A stretch of 64,000 bases of DNA from Pararhizobium mangrovi (GCF_006516965.1 NZ_VHLH01000022.1:1-64000); one strand, 5' to 3'; numbered from the stretch's first letter, positions 39,488 through 49,822 are shown. Notes: a model not told the origin generated them from the letters alone. Program-made: numbers and translations.

Positions 39488-41218
39488 GTGATAGGCCGTT
39501 TCGTGAAAGACAGCGTCGCTCCCGGTCTGGACCCGTTCTTGGCATCACGTTCCATCGTATCCGAAAGCCCGGCCCGTCGTTTTCTTGCCGAGGCGCGGCG
39601 TCGGCTCGCCCGTCGCAGGGCCGCATGGGGCGTTTCGGCACGGCGGCTGACGAGCGGACCGGACCATATCCTCGTCGCGCCGGCGGACCTGCGCGCCGGC
39701 GACGCCCATATCGCCGACGAGATCTATGCCGGTCGCTTTCCACTCGCCGGCCGCATTCTCGAAACGCAGGGTGCCTCGCCGTTCACGATCGCGCTTCCCT
39801 CGCGCGAGTTCGCGGAGGAATTGCACGCCTTCGCGTGGCTGCGAAACCTGCGCGCCGCCGGCCACCCGCTTTCCTACGCCAACGGCCGTGCGCTCGTCAG
39901 CGACTGGATCCGCCTGCACGGCAACCGCGCCGAGGGTGTCGCCTGGGAGATCGACGTCGTCGCGCGGCGCCTCATCGCATGGCTTTCGCACTCTTCCATC
40001 CTGTTCAAGGATGCCGACAGGCGCTTTCGCCGACGTTTCCTCAAGAGCCTTTCCGTCCAGGCGGCCTATCTCGGCCGTGTCGCCGCGAGCGCGCGCGACG
40101 GCGAGGAACGCATGCGCGTGCGCATCGCGCTTGCCCTCGTCAGCATATGCCTGCCGGCGACGCCGTCGGCGATCAGGCTCGCGGCGCGCCGGCTCGACGC
40201 CGAACTCGACCGCCAGATCCTGCCCGACGGAACGCATATCTCGCGCAATCCGCAGGCCGCGCTCGATATTCTCGTCGACCTGCTGCCGCTTCGCCAGAGC
40301 GCGGCAAGCGTCGGCCACGATCCTTCGGTGCGCCTGATCAGCGCCATCGATCGCATGTTCCCGGCGCTGCGCTTCTTCCGTCACCGCGACGGCGCGCTCG
40401 CCCTCTTCAACGGTGGGAGCGCCGCTTCGGGGGAAAGGCTGGCCGCCGTCCTTCGCCACGACGACACGACGGCCGGGCGCCTGCGCGAGCTGCCGCATGG
40501 CGGTTTCCAGCGCCTCGGTGCGGGCGATACGGTGGTGATCGCCGATACCGGACCGACGCCTGCCGGAAACGTGGGCCTGCAGGCGAATGGCGGGTGCCTC
40601 GCCTTCGAGATGTCGACGGGGCGCGATCGGCTGATCGTCAATGCCGGCGCACCGGTTCACGACCGCGAGACCTATCTGCGCTTTTCCCGGGCGACGGCCG
40701 CGCACTCGACCGCGACGATCGCCGACATTTCGCAGGTTCGCGTCGAGACGTCGCGTTTCGCCGGCCCGCGCCTCGTCGCCGGCGTGACGAACGTCACGGC
40801 GACACCGCAAGACAGCGATACGGGAGCGCGCGCGTTTTCCGCCACCCACGATGCCTATCTCGCCCGCTACGGCATAAGCCACGAACGCCAGCTTCGCCTC
40901 GAGGCGGACGGCAGCTCGCTCATCGGTCGCGACCGCTTTCTCGGCGCAGACGGCAGGCTTGCCGATACCGTGCGGCTGGAAGCGGTGCTGCGCTTCCACC
41001 TTCATCCGGCCGTTACCGTCGAGGAACGCGACGGCGAGATCGTGCTGGTTCCGCCCGGCGGTCATCGCTGGGCCTTCGTGTGCCTCGACGCGCAGGCGAA
41101 GGTGGAGGACGACGTCTTCTTCGCCGACAGCGCCGGCCCGCGCCGCTCGCACCAGATCGTCGTTTCCGTCATCATCTCGCAAACGCCGGAACTGCAGTGG
41201 ACGCTCGGACGAGCCTGA
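39488..41218 (+). CDS. Heparinase II/III family protein
   Basis: 576-residue protein with an all-alpha N-terminal half and a C-terminal heparinase II/III-like beta domain starting near residue 320 (LPHGGFQRLGAGDTVVIADT). The family includes polysaccharide lyases; genes like this lie between an RsmB-type gene and purH in many rhizobia, where the substrate is unknown. No signal peptide is obvious at MIGRFVKDSVAPG. HSTATIADISQ is the conserved histidine region. Exact function not assigned. Confidence 0.88.
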   Translation: MIGRFVKDSVAPGLDPFLASRSIVSESPARRFLAEARRRLARRRAAWGVSARRLTSGPDHILVAPADLRAGDAHIADEIYAGRFPLAGRILETQGASPFTIALPSREFAEELHAFAWLRNLRAAGHPLSYANGRALVSDWIRLHGNRAEGVAWEIDVVARRLIAWLSHSSILFKDADRRFRRRFLKSLSVQAAYLGRVAASARDGEERMRVRIALALVSICLPATPSAIRLAARRLDAELDRQILPDGTHISRNPQAALDILVDLLPLRQSAASVGHDPSVRLISAIDRMFPALRFFRHRDGALALFNGGSAASGERLAAVLRHDDTTAGRLRELPHGGFQRLGAGDTVVIADTGPTPAGNVGLQANGGCLAFEMSTGRDRLIVNAGAPVHDRETYLRFSRATAAHSTATIADISQVRVETSRFAGPRLVAGVTNVTATPQDSDTGARAFSATHDAYLARYGISHERQLRLEADGSSLIGRDRFLGADGRLADTVRLEAVLRFHLHPAVTVEERDGEIVLVPPGGHRWAFVCLDAQAKVEDDVFFADSAGPRRSHQIVVSVIISQTPELQWTLGRA

Positions 41219-41364
41219 TCGTCTCAAGCGCGGCCGGCGGCACGCCTCGTATTCCATCCTCCCGTCGCCTGTGCTAGAGCCGCGACGAGCTTGATCCCGC
41301 CGGTCGCCCGTGCCGAAGCGCCCTTCGGGCCGGCCGGCTCCTCTTCCCGGGAACCGCAGACATC

Positions 41365-42981
41365 ATGGCCGTAGCATCCAAGTCCATTCCCGCGCCGGAA
41401 CGCGTGAACGTGCGCCGTGCGCTTCTTTCCGTCTTCGACAAGACGGGCCTGACCGATTTCGCCGGAGCGCTCGCGGGCCGCGGTGTCGAACTCGTCTCCA
41501 CCGGCGGTTCGGCGCGTGCGCTCGCCGCGGCCGGCCTTTCGGTCGCCGACGTGTCGGACGTCACCGGCTTTCCGGAAATCATGGACGGGCGCGTGAAGAC
41601 GCTGCATCCGGGCGTGCATGGCGGTCTGCTCGGCATCCGCGACGACGAAACCCATGCGGAGCAGATGCGTGAGCACGCCATCGCCGGCATCGATCTGCTG
41701 GTCGTCAACCTCTACCCCTTCGAAGAGGTGCGTGCTGCGGGCGGCGACTATCCGACCACCGTCGAGAACATCGACATCGGCGGGCCGGCGATGATCCGCG
41801 CGGCCGCGAAGAACCATGCCTATGTCACGGTGCTCGTCGATCCGTCGGACTACGACGCGTTGATCGGCGAACTCGATGCCAATGACGGGGCGCTGACCTA
41901 CGCCTTCCGTCAGAAGATGGCGGCCAAGGCCTATGCGCGCACCGCAGCCTACGACGCGGCGATCGCCAACTGGTTCGCCGAGGCGCTGGACGTTGCCGAA
42001 CCGGCGTACCGGGCGATCGGAGGGCGGCTCGCGCAGACGATGCGCTACGGCGAAAACCCGCACCAGACGGCCGGCTTCTACGTCACCGGCGAGAACCGGC
42101 CGGGCGTCGCGACGGCGCGTCAGATCCAGGGCAAGCAGCTTTCCTACAACAACATCAACGATACCGACGCCGCCTTCGAATGCGTCGCCGAGTTCGCTCC
42201 GTCGGCGGGTGCGGCCTGCGTCATCGTCAAGCACGCCAATCCGTGCGGCGCGGCACTCGGCGATACGTTCGCCGAAGCCTATCGCAAGGCACTCGCCTGC
42301 GATCCGGTTTCCGCCTTCGGCGGCATCGTCGCGCTGAACGGCGAACTCGACGCCGACGCCGCACGAGAGATCGCCGAGGTCTTCACCGAGGTCGTCATTG
42401 CGCCTTCCGTCAGCGACGAGGCTGCCGAAATCCTTGCGGCGAAGAAGAACCTGCGCCTCCTCGTGACCGGCGGTCTGCCCGATCCGCGCACGCCCGGCAT
42501 CGCGGCGAAGACGGTCGCGGGCGGCCTCCTCGTCCAGGCGCGCGACGCCGGTGCCGTCGAGCGCGACGATCTGAAGGTCGTCACTCGCCGGGCGCCCGAG
42601 GCCGGCGAGATCGACGATCTGACCTTCGCCTTCACGATCGCCAAGCACGTGAAGTCGAACGCCATCGTCTATGCGCGCGACCGCGCGACCGTCGGCATCG
42701 GCGCGGGCCAGATGAGCCGGGTCGATTCGGCACGCATCGCCGCACGCAAGGCCGGGGATGCAGCCGAAGCGCTCGGTCTCGACGAGCCGCTGACGAAGGG
42801 CTGCGTCGTCGCCTCGGACGCCTTCTTCCCCTTTGCCGACGGCATGCTTGCAGCCGTGGAGGCGGGCGCGCGGGCCGTCATCCAGCCGGGCGGCTCCAAG
42901 CGCGACGACGAGGTGATCGCCGCCGCCGACGAAAACGGCATCGCCATGGTCTTCACCGGCATGCGCCACTTCAGACACTGA
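41365..42981 (+). CDS. purH: Bifunctional AICAR transformylase / IMP cyclohydrolase
   Basis: Last two steps of IMP synthesis. The 538-residue protein has an N-terminal MGS-like cyclohydrolase domain ([16 protein letters not shown]) and a C-terminal transformylase domain with the catalytic Lys-His in [32 protein letters not shown] and [10 protein letters not shown] near the C-terminus are typical. AICAR also arrives from histidine synthesis (HisHF). Preceded by 146 bases in which I see no riboswitch. Confidence 0.98.
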   Translation: MAVASKSIPAPERVNVRRALLSVFDKTGLTDFAGALAGRGVELVSTGGSARALAAAGLSVADVSDVTGFPEIMDGRVKTLHPGVHGGLLGIRDDETHAEQMREHAIAGIDLLVVNLYPFEEVRAAGGDYPTTVENIDIGGPAMIRAAAKNHAYVTVLVDPSDYDALIGELDANDGALTYAFRQKMAAKAYARTAAYDAAIANWFAEALDVAEPAYRAIGGRLAQTMRYGENPHQTAGFYVTGENRPGVATARQIQGKQLSYNNINDTDAAFECVAEFAPSAGAACVIVKHANPCGAALGDTFAEAYRKALACDPVSAFGGIVALNGELDADAAREIAEVFTEVVIAPSVSDEAAEILAAKKNLRLLVTGGLPDPRTPGIAAKTVAGGLLVQARDAGAVERDDLKVVTRRAPEAGEIDDLTFAFTIAKHVKSNAIVYARDRATVGIGAGQMSRVDSARIAARKAGDAAEALGLDEPLTKGCVVASDAFFPFADGMLAAVEAGARAVIQPGGSKRDDEVIAAADENGIAMVFTGMRHFRH

Positions 42982-42996
42982 CGCGAAGCGCCGGTT

Positions 42997-43713
42997 TCAG
43001 CCGGCCTTGCCACCCTGCTGCTGCCGGGCTTTGTCGAGAGAGACGGCCGCGTCGATCAGCTTCGCGGCGTCCGGGCCGCCCCAGGCGGCGGGACCGTTCA
43101 TCGCGGCAAGCAGGCAACCATGGGTGCCGATGAGCAGCGATACCGGCAGACCGAGGGCGAGACCTTCCGACCTCAGATCGTCAAAAACCTTCATGCTCGC
43201 ATCGCGGGTAAGCGCCAGATGCGTGACGCCGGCCTTCTTCAGGAAGGCGGCCGGTTTCGATTGCGCACCCGTATCGACGTTGATCGCCACCACTTCGAAA
43301 TCCGGCCCGCCCTTCTTCGCCTGAAGGGCGTCGAGTTCGGGCATCTCCGTGCGGCAGGGCACGCACCACGTCGCCCAGACGTTCACGAGCAGCGTCCGGC
43401 CGGCACGATCGGCGAGCGTGGCCTTGCTTCCGTCGGCGTGTTCGAAGGCGATGTCGCCCATGTAGCGGGGCTCATCGGGCGGGTGCATGGCCGCGACGGC
43501 GCCGGTCGCCTTCGCATCGAGCGCCTTCGCCTTACCGGCGGCCGCAGCGCAATCGGGATTTCCGCCCGCCCCGTCGGCGGCAGCGGTCCGGTGGGCATTG
43601 CCAGTCCATGCGCCGCTCACGTATACCGCCCCCGCGCCGACGACGATCGCGACGGCAAGGGCGATGGCCGCCCTTTGCAGGCGGAGCGAGCGTCGCGGTC
43701 TGGCTTCGTTCAT
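42997..43713 (-). CDS. tlpA: Membrane-anchored TlpA-like thioredoxin
   Basis: 238-residue thiol-disulfide oxidoreductase with an N-terminal membrane anchor (residues 14-34) and a periplasmic thioredoxin domain. The active site is WCVPC at residues 116-120, followed by the TlpA-type EMPELDAL stretch. It probably keeps cysteines reduced in the periplasm, for example during cytochrome oxidase assembly. It is convergent with purH and only 27 bases from the divergent argH start. Confidence 0.93.
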   Translation of the reverse strand: MNEARPRRSLRLQRAAIALAVAIVVGAGAVYVSGAWTGNAHRTAAADGAGGNPDCAAAAGKAKALDAKATGAVAAMHPPDEPRYMGDIAFEHADGSKATLADRAGRTLLVNVWATWCVPCRTEMPELDALQAKKGGPDFEVVAINVDTGAQSKPAAFLKKAGVTHLALTRDASMKVFDDLRSEGLALGLPVSLLIGTHGCLLAAMNGPAAWGGPDAAKLIDAAVSLDKARQQQGGKAG

Positions 43714-43740
43714 TCACTGGCTCCCGGGATCTCAAACGCC

Positions 43741-45147
43741 ATGGCCGATCAGAGCAACACCCCGCCGGACGCGGCGAACCGCATGTGGGGCGGGCGTTTC
43801 GCGAAGGGCCCGTCCGCGGTCATGGAAGAGATCAACGCTTCCATCGATTTCGACCGCAAGCTCTACGCCGAGGACATCCGCGGGTCCATCGCACATGCCG
43901 AGATGCTCGAAAAGCAGGGCATCCTCACGACACGGGATCGTGACGCCATCGTCGAGGGGCTGGAAACGATCCGCTCGGAGATCGAGGCGGGCAGCTTCGC
44001 CTTCTCGCGCCGCCTCGAAGACATTCACATGAACATCGAAAGCCGGCTTGCCGATCTCATCGGCCCGGCGGCCGGCCGCCTGCACACCGCACGCTCGCGA
44101 AACGACCAGGTCGCGGTCGATTTCCGCCTGTGGGTCAAGGCGGAACTGGAGCGCACCGAAGCCGGGCTGGCGGCACTGGTCGAGGCGTTTCTTGCCCGTG
44201 CCGAAGAGCATGCGGATACGGTCATGCCGGGCTTCACCCATCTTCAGGCGGCGCAGCCCGTCACCTTCGGCCATCACTGCATGGCCTATGTGGAGATGTT
44301 CGCGCGCGACCGTTCGCGCGTGCGCGACTGCATCGCCCGCATGGACGAATCGCCGCTCGGCGCCGCGGCACTCGCCGGCACCGGCTTTCCCGTCGACCGG
44401 CACATGACGGCGACGGCACTCGGCTTCCGCGAGCCGACGCGCAATTCGATCGATTCCGTTTCCGATCGCGACTTCGCGCTCGAATACCTGTCGACCGCCT
44501 CGATCTGCGCGACGCATCTTTCGCGTCTCGCCGAGGAAATCGTCATCTGGTCGACGCCGCAGTTTGGCTTCGTCCGGCTTTCGGATTCGTTTTCCACCGG
44601 CTCGTCGATCATGCCGCAGAAGAAGAATCCGGACGCCGCCGAACTCGTGCGCGCCAAGACGGGCCGCATCAACGGCTGTCTCGTCGCGCTGCTCACCATC
44701 CTGAAGGGCCTGCCGCTCGCCTATTCCAAGGACATGCAGGAGGACAAGGAACAGGTGTTCGACGCGGCCGAGAGCCTCGGGCTCGCCGTCGCCGCGATGA
44801 CCGGCATGGTCGCCGACATGCGCGTCGAGGTCGATGCCATGCGCCGGGCGGCGGGCGCCGGCTACACGACCGCGACCGACCTTGCCGACTGGCTGGTGCG
44901 CGAAGCGAACCTGCCGTTTCGCGAGGCGCACCATGTCACGGGCGTCGCCGTCGCGCTCGCCGACGATCGCGGCTGCGACCTCGCGGATCTGCCGCTTGCC
45001 GAATTGAGGAAAATCAATCCGGCGATCACGCAAGCCGTCTACGACGTGCTGACGGTCGATGCCTCGGTCGCAAGCCGTTCGAGCTATGGCGGCACGGCAC
45101 CGTCGGAGGTTCGCCGGCAGATCGCGGCATGGCGCGAGCGGCTTTGA
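43741..45147 (+). CDS. argH: Argininosuccinate lyase
   Basis: Cleaves argininosuccinate to arginine and fumarate. The 468-residue protein has [10 protein letters not shown] at the N-terminus and the fumarase/aspartase signature [12 protein letters not shown] near residues 288-299 with the catalytic Ser. The frame is open upstream into the tlpA antisense strand, but [20 protein letters not shown] is the family start. It leads an argH-lptM-lysA group of rightward genes. Confidence 0.97.
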   Translation: MADQSNTPPDAANRMWGGRFAKGPSAVMEEINASIDFDRKLYAEDIRGSIAHAEMLEKQGILTTRDRDAIVEGLETIRSEIEAGSFAFSRRLEDIHMNIESRLADLIGPAAGRLHTARSRNDQVAVDFRLWVKAELERTEAGLAALVEAFLARAEEHADTVMPGFTHLQAAQPVTFGHHCMAYVEMFARDRSRVRDCIARMDESPLGAAALAGTGFPVDRHMTATALGFREPTRNSIDSVSDRDFALEYLSTASICATHLSRLAEEIVIWSTPQFGFVRLSDSFSTGSSIMPQKKNPDAAELVRAKTGRINGCLVALLTILKGLPLAYSKDMQEDKEQVFDAAESLGLAVAAMTGMVADMRVEVDAMRRAAGAGYTTATDLADWLVREANLPFREAHHVTGVAVALADDRGCDLADLPLAELRKINPAITQAVYDVLTVDASVASRSSYGGTAPSEVRRQIAAWRERL

Positions 45148-45277
45148 CGGTGCCGCGCGTTGCAGGCAATCGCCGTGACAGGGTGCACAAGCGGGACGAA
45201 CTTCGCTAAGGAACCAGTGACGCGCAAGCCGTGACGCGCGCGTCCTCGGGAACGTCGCCAGCGGAGAGTCGATCGGC

Positions 45278-45466
45278 ATGCGCGCCAGAAGCCTCATTAT
45301 CCTTCTCCTTGCGGCCCTTGCCGGCCCGCTGGTTCTCGCCGGCTGCGGCGCCAAGGGCGATCCGTACGTGCCGGGCGTCTACGACAAGAACGGCAAGCCG
45401 GTGCAGACGACGACGCAGCCGCCCGTCAAGGACCGGCACTTCATCCTCGATCCGCTGATCCAGTAG
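45278..45466 (+). CDS. lptM: LptM-type small lipoprotein
   Basis: 62-residue lipoprotein with a signal peptide and lipobox LAGC, lipidated Cys at residue 23. The mature N-terminus CGAKGDPYVP resembles the CGxKGPLY motif of LptM (YifL), which in E. coli assists oxidative maturation of LptD. It lies 7 bases upstream of lysA, the conserved position in proteobacteria. LptE, the other LptD partner, is encoded at 26489. Confidence 0.85.
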   Translation: MRARSLIILLLAALAGPLVLAGCGAKGDPYVPGVYDKNGKPVQTTTQPPVKDRHFILDPLIQ

Positions 45467-45473
45467 GCCGGTC

Positions 45474-46748
45474 ATGAACCATTTCGAGTATCGCGACGGC
45501 GTGCTGCACGCCGAAGGCGTGAGCGTGGAGGCGATCGCCGCCGAGGTCGGCACGCCGTTCTACTGCTATTGCGCGGCGACGCTGCGCCGGCATTACGCCG
45601 TCTTCGCCGAAGCCCTTTCGGGCCTCGACGGCATGGTGTGCTATGCGCTGAAGGCGAATTCCAATCAGGCGGTACTGACGTTGCTGGCAAGGCTCGGTGC
45701 GGGCGCCGACGTCGTCTCCGAGGGCGAGTTGCAGCGTGCGCTCGCCGCGGGCATTCCCGCCGGGAAGATCGTGTTTTCCGGCGTCGGCAAGACCGCACGG
45801 GAAATGGATGCCGCGCTTGCCGCCGGCATTCGCTGCTTCAACGTCGAGTCGGAACCGGAGCTGGAGCTCTTGAACGCCCGTGCGCTTGCGGCCGGTCTCG
45901 TCGCACCCGTTTCCTTCCGCATCAATCCCGACGTCGACGCGCGCACCCACGCCAAGATCTCGACCGGGCGCAAGGAGGACAAGTTCGGCATTTCGATCGC
46001 GCGCGCGGAGACGGCCTACGCCCATGCGCGCGCGTTACCCGGCGTCCGGCCGATCGGCATCGACATGCATATCGGCAGCCAGATCACCGACCTTCAGCCC
46101 TTCGCCGACGCCTTTTCGCGGCTTGGCGAGCTTGTCGCGCGGTTGCGGGCGGCCGGTCACGAGATCGAGCATGTCGATGTCGGCGGCGGCCTCGGCATTC
46201 CCTACCGTCTCGACAACGCGCCGCCGCCGTCGCCGGAGGCGTATGCCGCCCTCATCCATGAAAAGCTCGGCGATCTCGGCTGCGGCGTCATCGTCGAGCC
46301 GGGCCGGCTGATCGCCGGCAATGCCGGCATCCTCGTCACCGAGGTCCTCTATCTCAAGGAGGGGGAGGAACGCGGCTTCGCGATCGTCGACGCAGCGATG
46401 AACGACCTCGTCCGGCCGACGCTCTACGACGCCTATCATGATATCTTTCCCGTTCGTCGCGCCGAAGCGGATGCGCCGCGCCGCCACCTCGACGTGGTCG
46501 GGCCGGTCTGCGAGAGCGGCGACTATCTGGCGCGTGGCCGCGAGCTTGCCGTACCGGCGCCGGGCACGCTGCTCGCCGTGGGCTCGGCCGGTGCGTATGG
46601 CGCGGTGCAGGCCAGCACGTACAACACCCGTCCGCTGGTACCGGAGGTGCTCGTCGACGGCGATCGTTACGCCGTCATCCGCCGCCGGCCGACCTACGAA
46701 GAGATGATTTCGCTCGATACGGTGCCGGACTGGCTGACCGATGGCTGA
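45474..46748 (+). CDS. lysA: Diaminopimelate decarboxylase
   Basis: PLP enzyme for the last step of lysine synthesis. The 424-residue protein has the PLP lysine in CYALKANSNQAVL near residue 60, HIGSQITDL, the phosphate-binding EPGRLIAGNAG, and the active-site cysteine of the partner subunit in CESGDYLARGR. It follows the lptM gene by 7 bases and is probably co-transcribed with it. Confidence 0.97.
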   Translation: MNHFEYRDGVLHAEGVSVEAIAAEVGTPFYCYCAATLRRHYAVFAEALSGLDGMVCYALKANSNQAVLTLLARLGAGADVVSEGELQRALAAGIPAGKIVFSGVGKTAREMDAALAAGIRCFNVESEPELELLNARALAAGLVAPVSFRINPDVDARTHAKISTGRKEDKFGISIARAETAYAHARALPGVRPIGIDMHIGSQITDLQPFADAFSRLGELVARLRAAGHEIEHVDVGGGLGIPYRLDNAPPPSPEAYAALIHEKLGDLGCGVIVEPGRLIAGNAGILVTEVLYLKEGEERGFAIVDAAMNDLVRPTLYDAYHDIFPVRRAEADAPRRHLDVVGPVCESGDYLARGRELAVPAPGTLLAVGSAGAYGAVQASTYNTRPLVPEVLVDGDRYAVIRRRPTYEEMISLDTVPDWLTDG

Positions 46749-46865
46749 CGGACCGAACACGCAGGCTTGAACGGTGGCTGTGCCGAAATATCGCAGCCTG
46801 CCTCGCCGTCGCCGCAAAGAATGCTACCGTGACGGTGTGACAACGCGTGAAGAAAGGTTCGCGTG

Positions 46866-49547
46866 ATGGCCGTCCCACCTCAGGATGACCAGAAGGAAGA
46901 ACCGGCACGCGGCCGGATGTCGCCGCTGGCCCGACGCATCCTTAGAAGCCGCAGCGCCATGCGCGCGGTCATCGTCGTCGAGCGGGCCTGGCCGCTTCTC
47001 GTTCCGCCCCTTTGCGTCGCCGCCCTCTTCGTCTCCCTCGCCTGGTTCGGCTATTTCCACGCCGTGCCGGTATGGGCGCGTATGATCACGCTGCTGGCGC
47101 TCGCTGCCGGCTTCGTCTGGTCGCTCGTCGGCCTGCGCACGTTCCGCATGCCGGGTGCTGCCGCGGTCGACCGGCGGCTCGAACGGGTCAACCGGCTGGA
47201 GCATCAGGCGCTCGCCGTGCAGGACGACCGGCCGACGAGCGACTCCGCCTTCGCCAGCGCGCTCTGGGCGGAACATCGCCGGCGCATGGCCGAACGGCTT
47301 TCGAGCCTTCGCACCGGCGCGCCGGAACCGGACACGCCGCGCCGCGATCCGTACGGGCTGCGCGCGCTCGTCCTTCTCCTCTTCGTCACCGCCTTCGCCT
47401 ATTCGCATTCGAATCAGGCTGGCTTCCTCTCCGATGCGTTCAGTCTCGCCGGCCCCGGCGCGCGCGCCGCGCCCGTTCGCGTCGACGCATGGGTAACGCC
47501 ACCGGCCTATACCGGCATGGCGCCGATCTTCCTGACGCGCGCCGAAGGCAATGCGGACGAATGCGTCTCCATGCCTGCCGGCAGCGAAGTCACCGTCCGC
47601 GTCAGCGGCGGTACGGGACCCGAGGTCACCTATCGCGGCGAGAACGGGAAGGAGGCGCAGGCGATCGAGCCCTCGACCGGCGCAAAAGGCGCGGCGAAAC
47701 AGGCCGATACTGATGCCGATACCAATGCTGATGTCGGCGGCGATGCGGCGTCGGCGCGCGCCTACGCCTTCAAGCCATCGGCCGGCGGCGTGCTTTCGGT
47801 TTCGAGCGGTGCCGGCACGCGCGCATGGACCTTCGACGTCATTCCCGACGAAGCGCCGCAGATCGCCTTCGCGGGTAAGCCGACGACCGATCGCAACGGC
47901 GCCCTCCAGCTTTCCTACACCGTCAAGGACGACTACGCCGTCCAGTCCGCAACGGCCGAGATCGTACCTGCCGATGCCGAACCCGGTGCGAAATCGCTTT
48001 ACGGCCCGCCGGCCTTTCCGCTCTCCCTGCCGGGTCGCGGTTCGAAGGACGGCAAGTCGACCTCGAGCAAGGATCTGAGCGAGCATCCGCTTTCCGGTCA
48101 AAAGGTGAAGATCACCCTGGTAGCGACGGACGGCGCCGGCCAGAAGGGCCGCAGCAAGACGATCGTGACGCGCCTGCCGCAAAAGTTCTTCGGCAATCCG
48201 CTCGCCCGGTCGGTGGTCGAACAGCGGCGCACCTTCGCGCTCGACACGCGCCGGATGCCACGCGCGCTCGCGCTCGCCGACGCCATAACCACCGCACCGG
48301 AAAAGACCTTCGACGATCCGTCCGAGTTCCTGGTGATGCGTTCGGCACGCGAACGCATGGCGCTCGCAAACGACGACAAGACGATGCGCGACGTCGCCGA
48401 CTACCTCTGGCAGGTCGCGCTGGACCTCGAAAACGGCGATCTTTCGCTCGCTCAGCAGCGCATGCGCAACGCCGCCGAGAAGCTTTCGCAGGCTCTGAAG
48501 AACGGAGCATCGGACCAAGAGATCGATCGCCTGATGAAGGAACTGCGTCAGGCGATGAACGACGTCATGCAGGAAATGGCCAAGCGTGCGATGCAGAACC
48601 CCGAGACGGCGCAGCAGATGCCGCAGGACATGCAGAACGTCCTTCGCCAGCAGGATCTCGAGCGGATGATGGATCAGCTCGACAATCTGGCGAAGTCGGG
48701 CCAGCGTGACCAAGCGCAGCAGCTGCTTTCGCAACTGCAGAACATGATGAACAACCTGCAGGCCGCGCGGCCCCAGCCCGGCCAGCAGGGTCAGAACCCG
48801 ATGCGCCAGCAGATGGACAAGCTCGGCAAGCTCCTGCAGCAGCAACAGCAGCTTATGGACCAGACCTTCGACCTGAACCGCCAGCTGCAGAACGGGATGA
48901 ACCGGCAGGGCCAGCAACAGCAGGGCCAGCCTCAACCCGGTCAGCAGGGACAACCCGGCGAGCAAGGTCAGCCTGGACAGCAAAGCCAACAGGGCCAGAA
49001 TGGCCAGGGCCAGCAGCCGATGACGGAAGAACAGCTGCGTCAGGCGCTCAAGGAACTCAAGCGCCAGCAGCAGAACCTTCAACAGCAGCTCGGCCAGATC
49101 CAGAAGGGCATGGAAGGCATGGGCATGAAGCCCAACAAGGGCTTCGGCAAGGCCGGCGAGGCCATGGGCAACGCCTCCGGCGCGCTCGGCAAGGGCGAGG
49201 GCGATCGCGCGCTCGGCGAGCAGGGAAATGCCATGCAGGCGCTGCGCGACGGAGCTCAAAGCATGATGCGCCAGATGCAGCAGGCCATGGGCCGGGGACA
49301 GGGCCAAGGCCAGGGTCCGGGCCAGCCCCAGGGCCAGCGCGTCGGCCGCGACGAGGGCCTCGATCCGCTCGGCCGGCCGCGCTCGAGCGCCGGTCCGGAT
49401 TTCGGCGATCAGGTCGACGTTCCCGACGACATCGACATCCAGCGCGCCCGCGAGATCCTGAACGAGATCCGCAAGCGCCTCGGCGATGCGCTGAGCCCCC
49501 AACTCGAGCAGCAATATCTCGAGCGGCTGCTCAACATGCAGCAATAG
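46866..49547 (+). CDS. TIGR02302 family membrane protein with Gln-rich region
   Basis: 893-residue protein of the TIGR02302 (DUF4175-like) family, typical of rhizobia and of unknown function. Two membrane segments lie at about residues 41-82 (VPPLCVAALFVSLAWFGYF and MITLLALAAGFVWSLVGL) and a third near 165-180. A large exported-looking domain follows. From about residue 518 to 820 the chain is helical and rich in Gln, Gly and Met, with a collagen-like QGQ/PGQ run near 680-718. The C-terminus VPDDIDIQRAREILNEIRK is conserved. The ATG at 46866 is preferred to the GTG one codon upstream. Confidence 0.9.
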   Translation: MAVPPQDDQKEEPARGRMSPLARRILRSRSAMRAVIVVERAWPLLVPPLCVAALFVSLAWFGYFHAVPVWARMITLLALAAGFVWSLVGLRTFRMPGAAAVDRRLERVNRLEHQALAVQDDRPTSDSAFASALWAEHRRRMAERLSSLRTGAPEPDTPRRDPYGLRALVLLLFVTAFAYSHSNQAGFLSDAFSLAGPGARAAPVRVDAWVTPPAYTGMAPIFLTRAEGNADECVSMPAGSEVTVRVSGGTGPEVTYRGENGKEAQAIEPSTGAKGAAKQADTDADTNADVGGDAASARAYAFKPSAGGVLSVSSGAGTRAWTFDVIPDEAPQIAFAGKPTTDRNGALQLSYTVKDDYAVQSATAEIVPADAEPGAKSLYGPPAFPLSLPGRGSKDGKSTSSKDLSEHPLSGQKVKITLVATDGAGQKGRSKTIVTRLPQKFFGNPLARSVVEQRRTFALDTRRMPRALALADAITTAPEKTFDDPSEFLVMRSARERMALANDDKTMRDVADYLWQVALDLENGDLSLAQQRMRNAAEKLSQALKNGASDQEIDRLMKELRQAMNDVMQEMAKRAMQNPETAQQMPQDMQNVLRQQDLERMMDQLDNLAKSGQRDQAQQLLSQLQNMMNNLQAARPQPGQQGQNPMRQQMDKLGKLLQQQQQLMDQTFDLNRQLQNGMNRQGQQQQGQPQPGQQGQPGEQGQPGQQSQQGQNGQGQQPMTEEQLRQALKELKRQQQNLQQQLGQIQKGMEGMGMKPNKGFGKAGEAMGNASGALGKGEGDRALGEQGNAMQALRDGAQSMMRQMQQAMGRGQGQGQGPGQPQGQRVGRDEGLDPLGRPRSSAGPDFGDQVDVPDDIDIQRAREILNEIRKRLGDALSPQLEQQYLERLLNMQQ

Positions 49548-49556
49548 GCGCACGCA

Positions 49557-49574
49557 CCGGATCGCACGATCCGG
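49557..49574 (+). terminator. Hairpin after the TIGR02302 gene
   Basis: CCGGATCG / CGATCCGG form an 8-bp inverted repeat around CA, starting 10 bases after the stop. There is no T-run, so termination is only possible. Confidence 0.4.
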
Positions 49575-49640
49575 CTTAAGGTGCGGCCTCTGTTCAAGGC
49601 GCGGCTATGTCGGGCAGAGGGCGGCGAACGGGAAGAGCGG

Positions 49641-49662
49641 GCGGGGCGCCGAAGCGCCCCGC
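49641..49662 (-). terminator. Terminator hairpin of the 47-aa membrane protein gene
   Basis: On the minus strand a 9-bp stem GCGGGGCGC / GCGCCCCGC closes a TTCG tetraloop, a very stable RNA hairpin, 16 bases after the stop codon. A T-tract is lacking. Confidence 0.55.
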
Positions 49663-49678
49663 GACTCGATCAATCCGT

Positions 49679-49822
49679 CTAAGCTCGATTTCTGGAAATG
49701 AGCTTGTAGATGGCAACCACGACGGCGATCACCAGCAGTACGTGAATCAGCGCACCGGCAACGTGGAAAAGCAGTCCCAGGACCCACAGGACCAGAAGAA
49801 TAACGACAATCGTCCAAAGCAT
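49679..49822 (-). CDS. Lmo0937-like small membrane protein
   Basis: 47-residue protein, MLWTIVVILLVLWVLGLLFH then VAGALIHVLLVIAVVVAIYK and LISRNRA. It has two hydrophobic segments with a short polar turn and a basic C-terminus. Such proteins belong to the small lmo0937 family of membrane peptides found in many bacteria, function unknown. The start is supported by AGGAG shortly upstream on the minus strand. It was located by direct reading of a gene-free gap. Confidence 0.8.
   Translation of the reverse strand: MLWTIVVILLVLWVLGLLFHVAGALIHVLLVIAVVVAIYKLISRNRA

Noticed and set aside
41219-41364. A ZTP riboswitch upstream of purH
   Set aside because: The conserved segments of the pfl motif are not present in the leader.
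41224-42978. A 584-codon open frame antisense to purH
   Set aside because: Shadow frame with no motif; purH is full length and canonical.
48905-49020. Tandem-like CAG-rich run as a DNA repeat element
   Set aside because: It is in-frame Gln/Gly/Pro coding sequence without exact repeat units, so it is a protein low-complexity region and not a separate repeat.
46824-49553. A 909-codon open frame antisense to the TIGR02302 gene
   Set aside because: It mirrors the sense gene over its whole length, is Leu/Ala/Arg-rich and has no domain. High GC and codon bias remove stops on the opposite strand.
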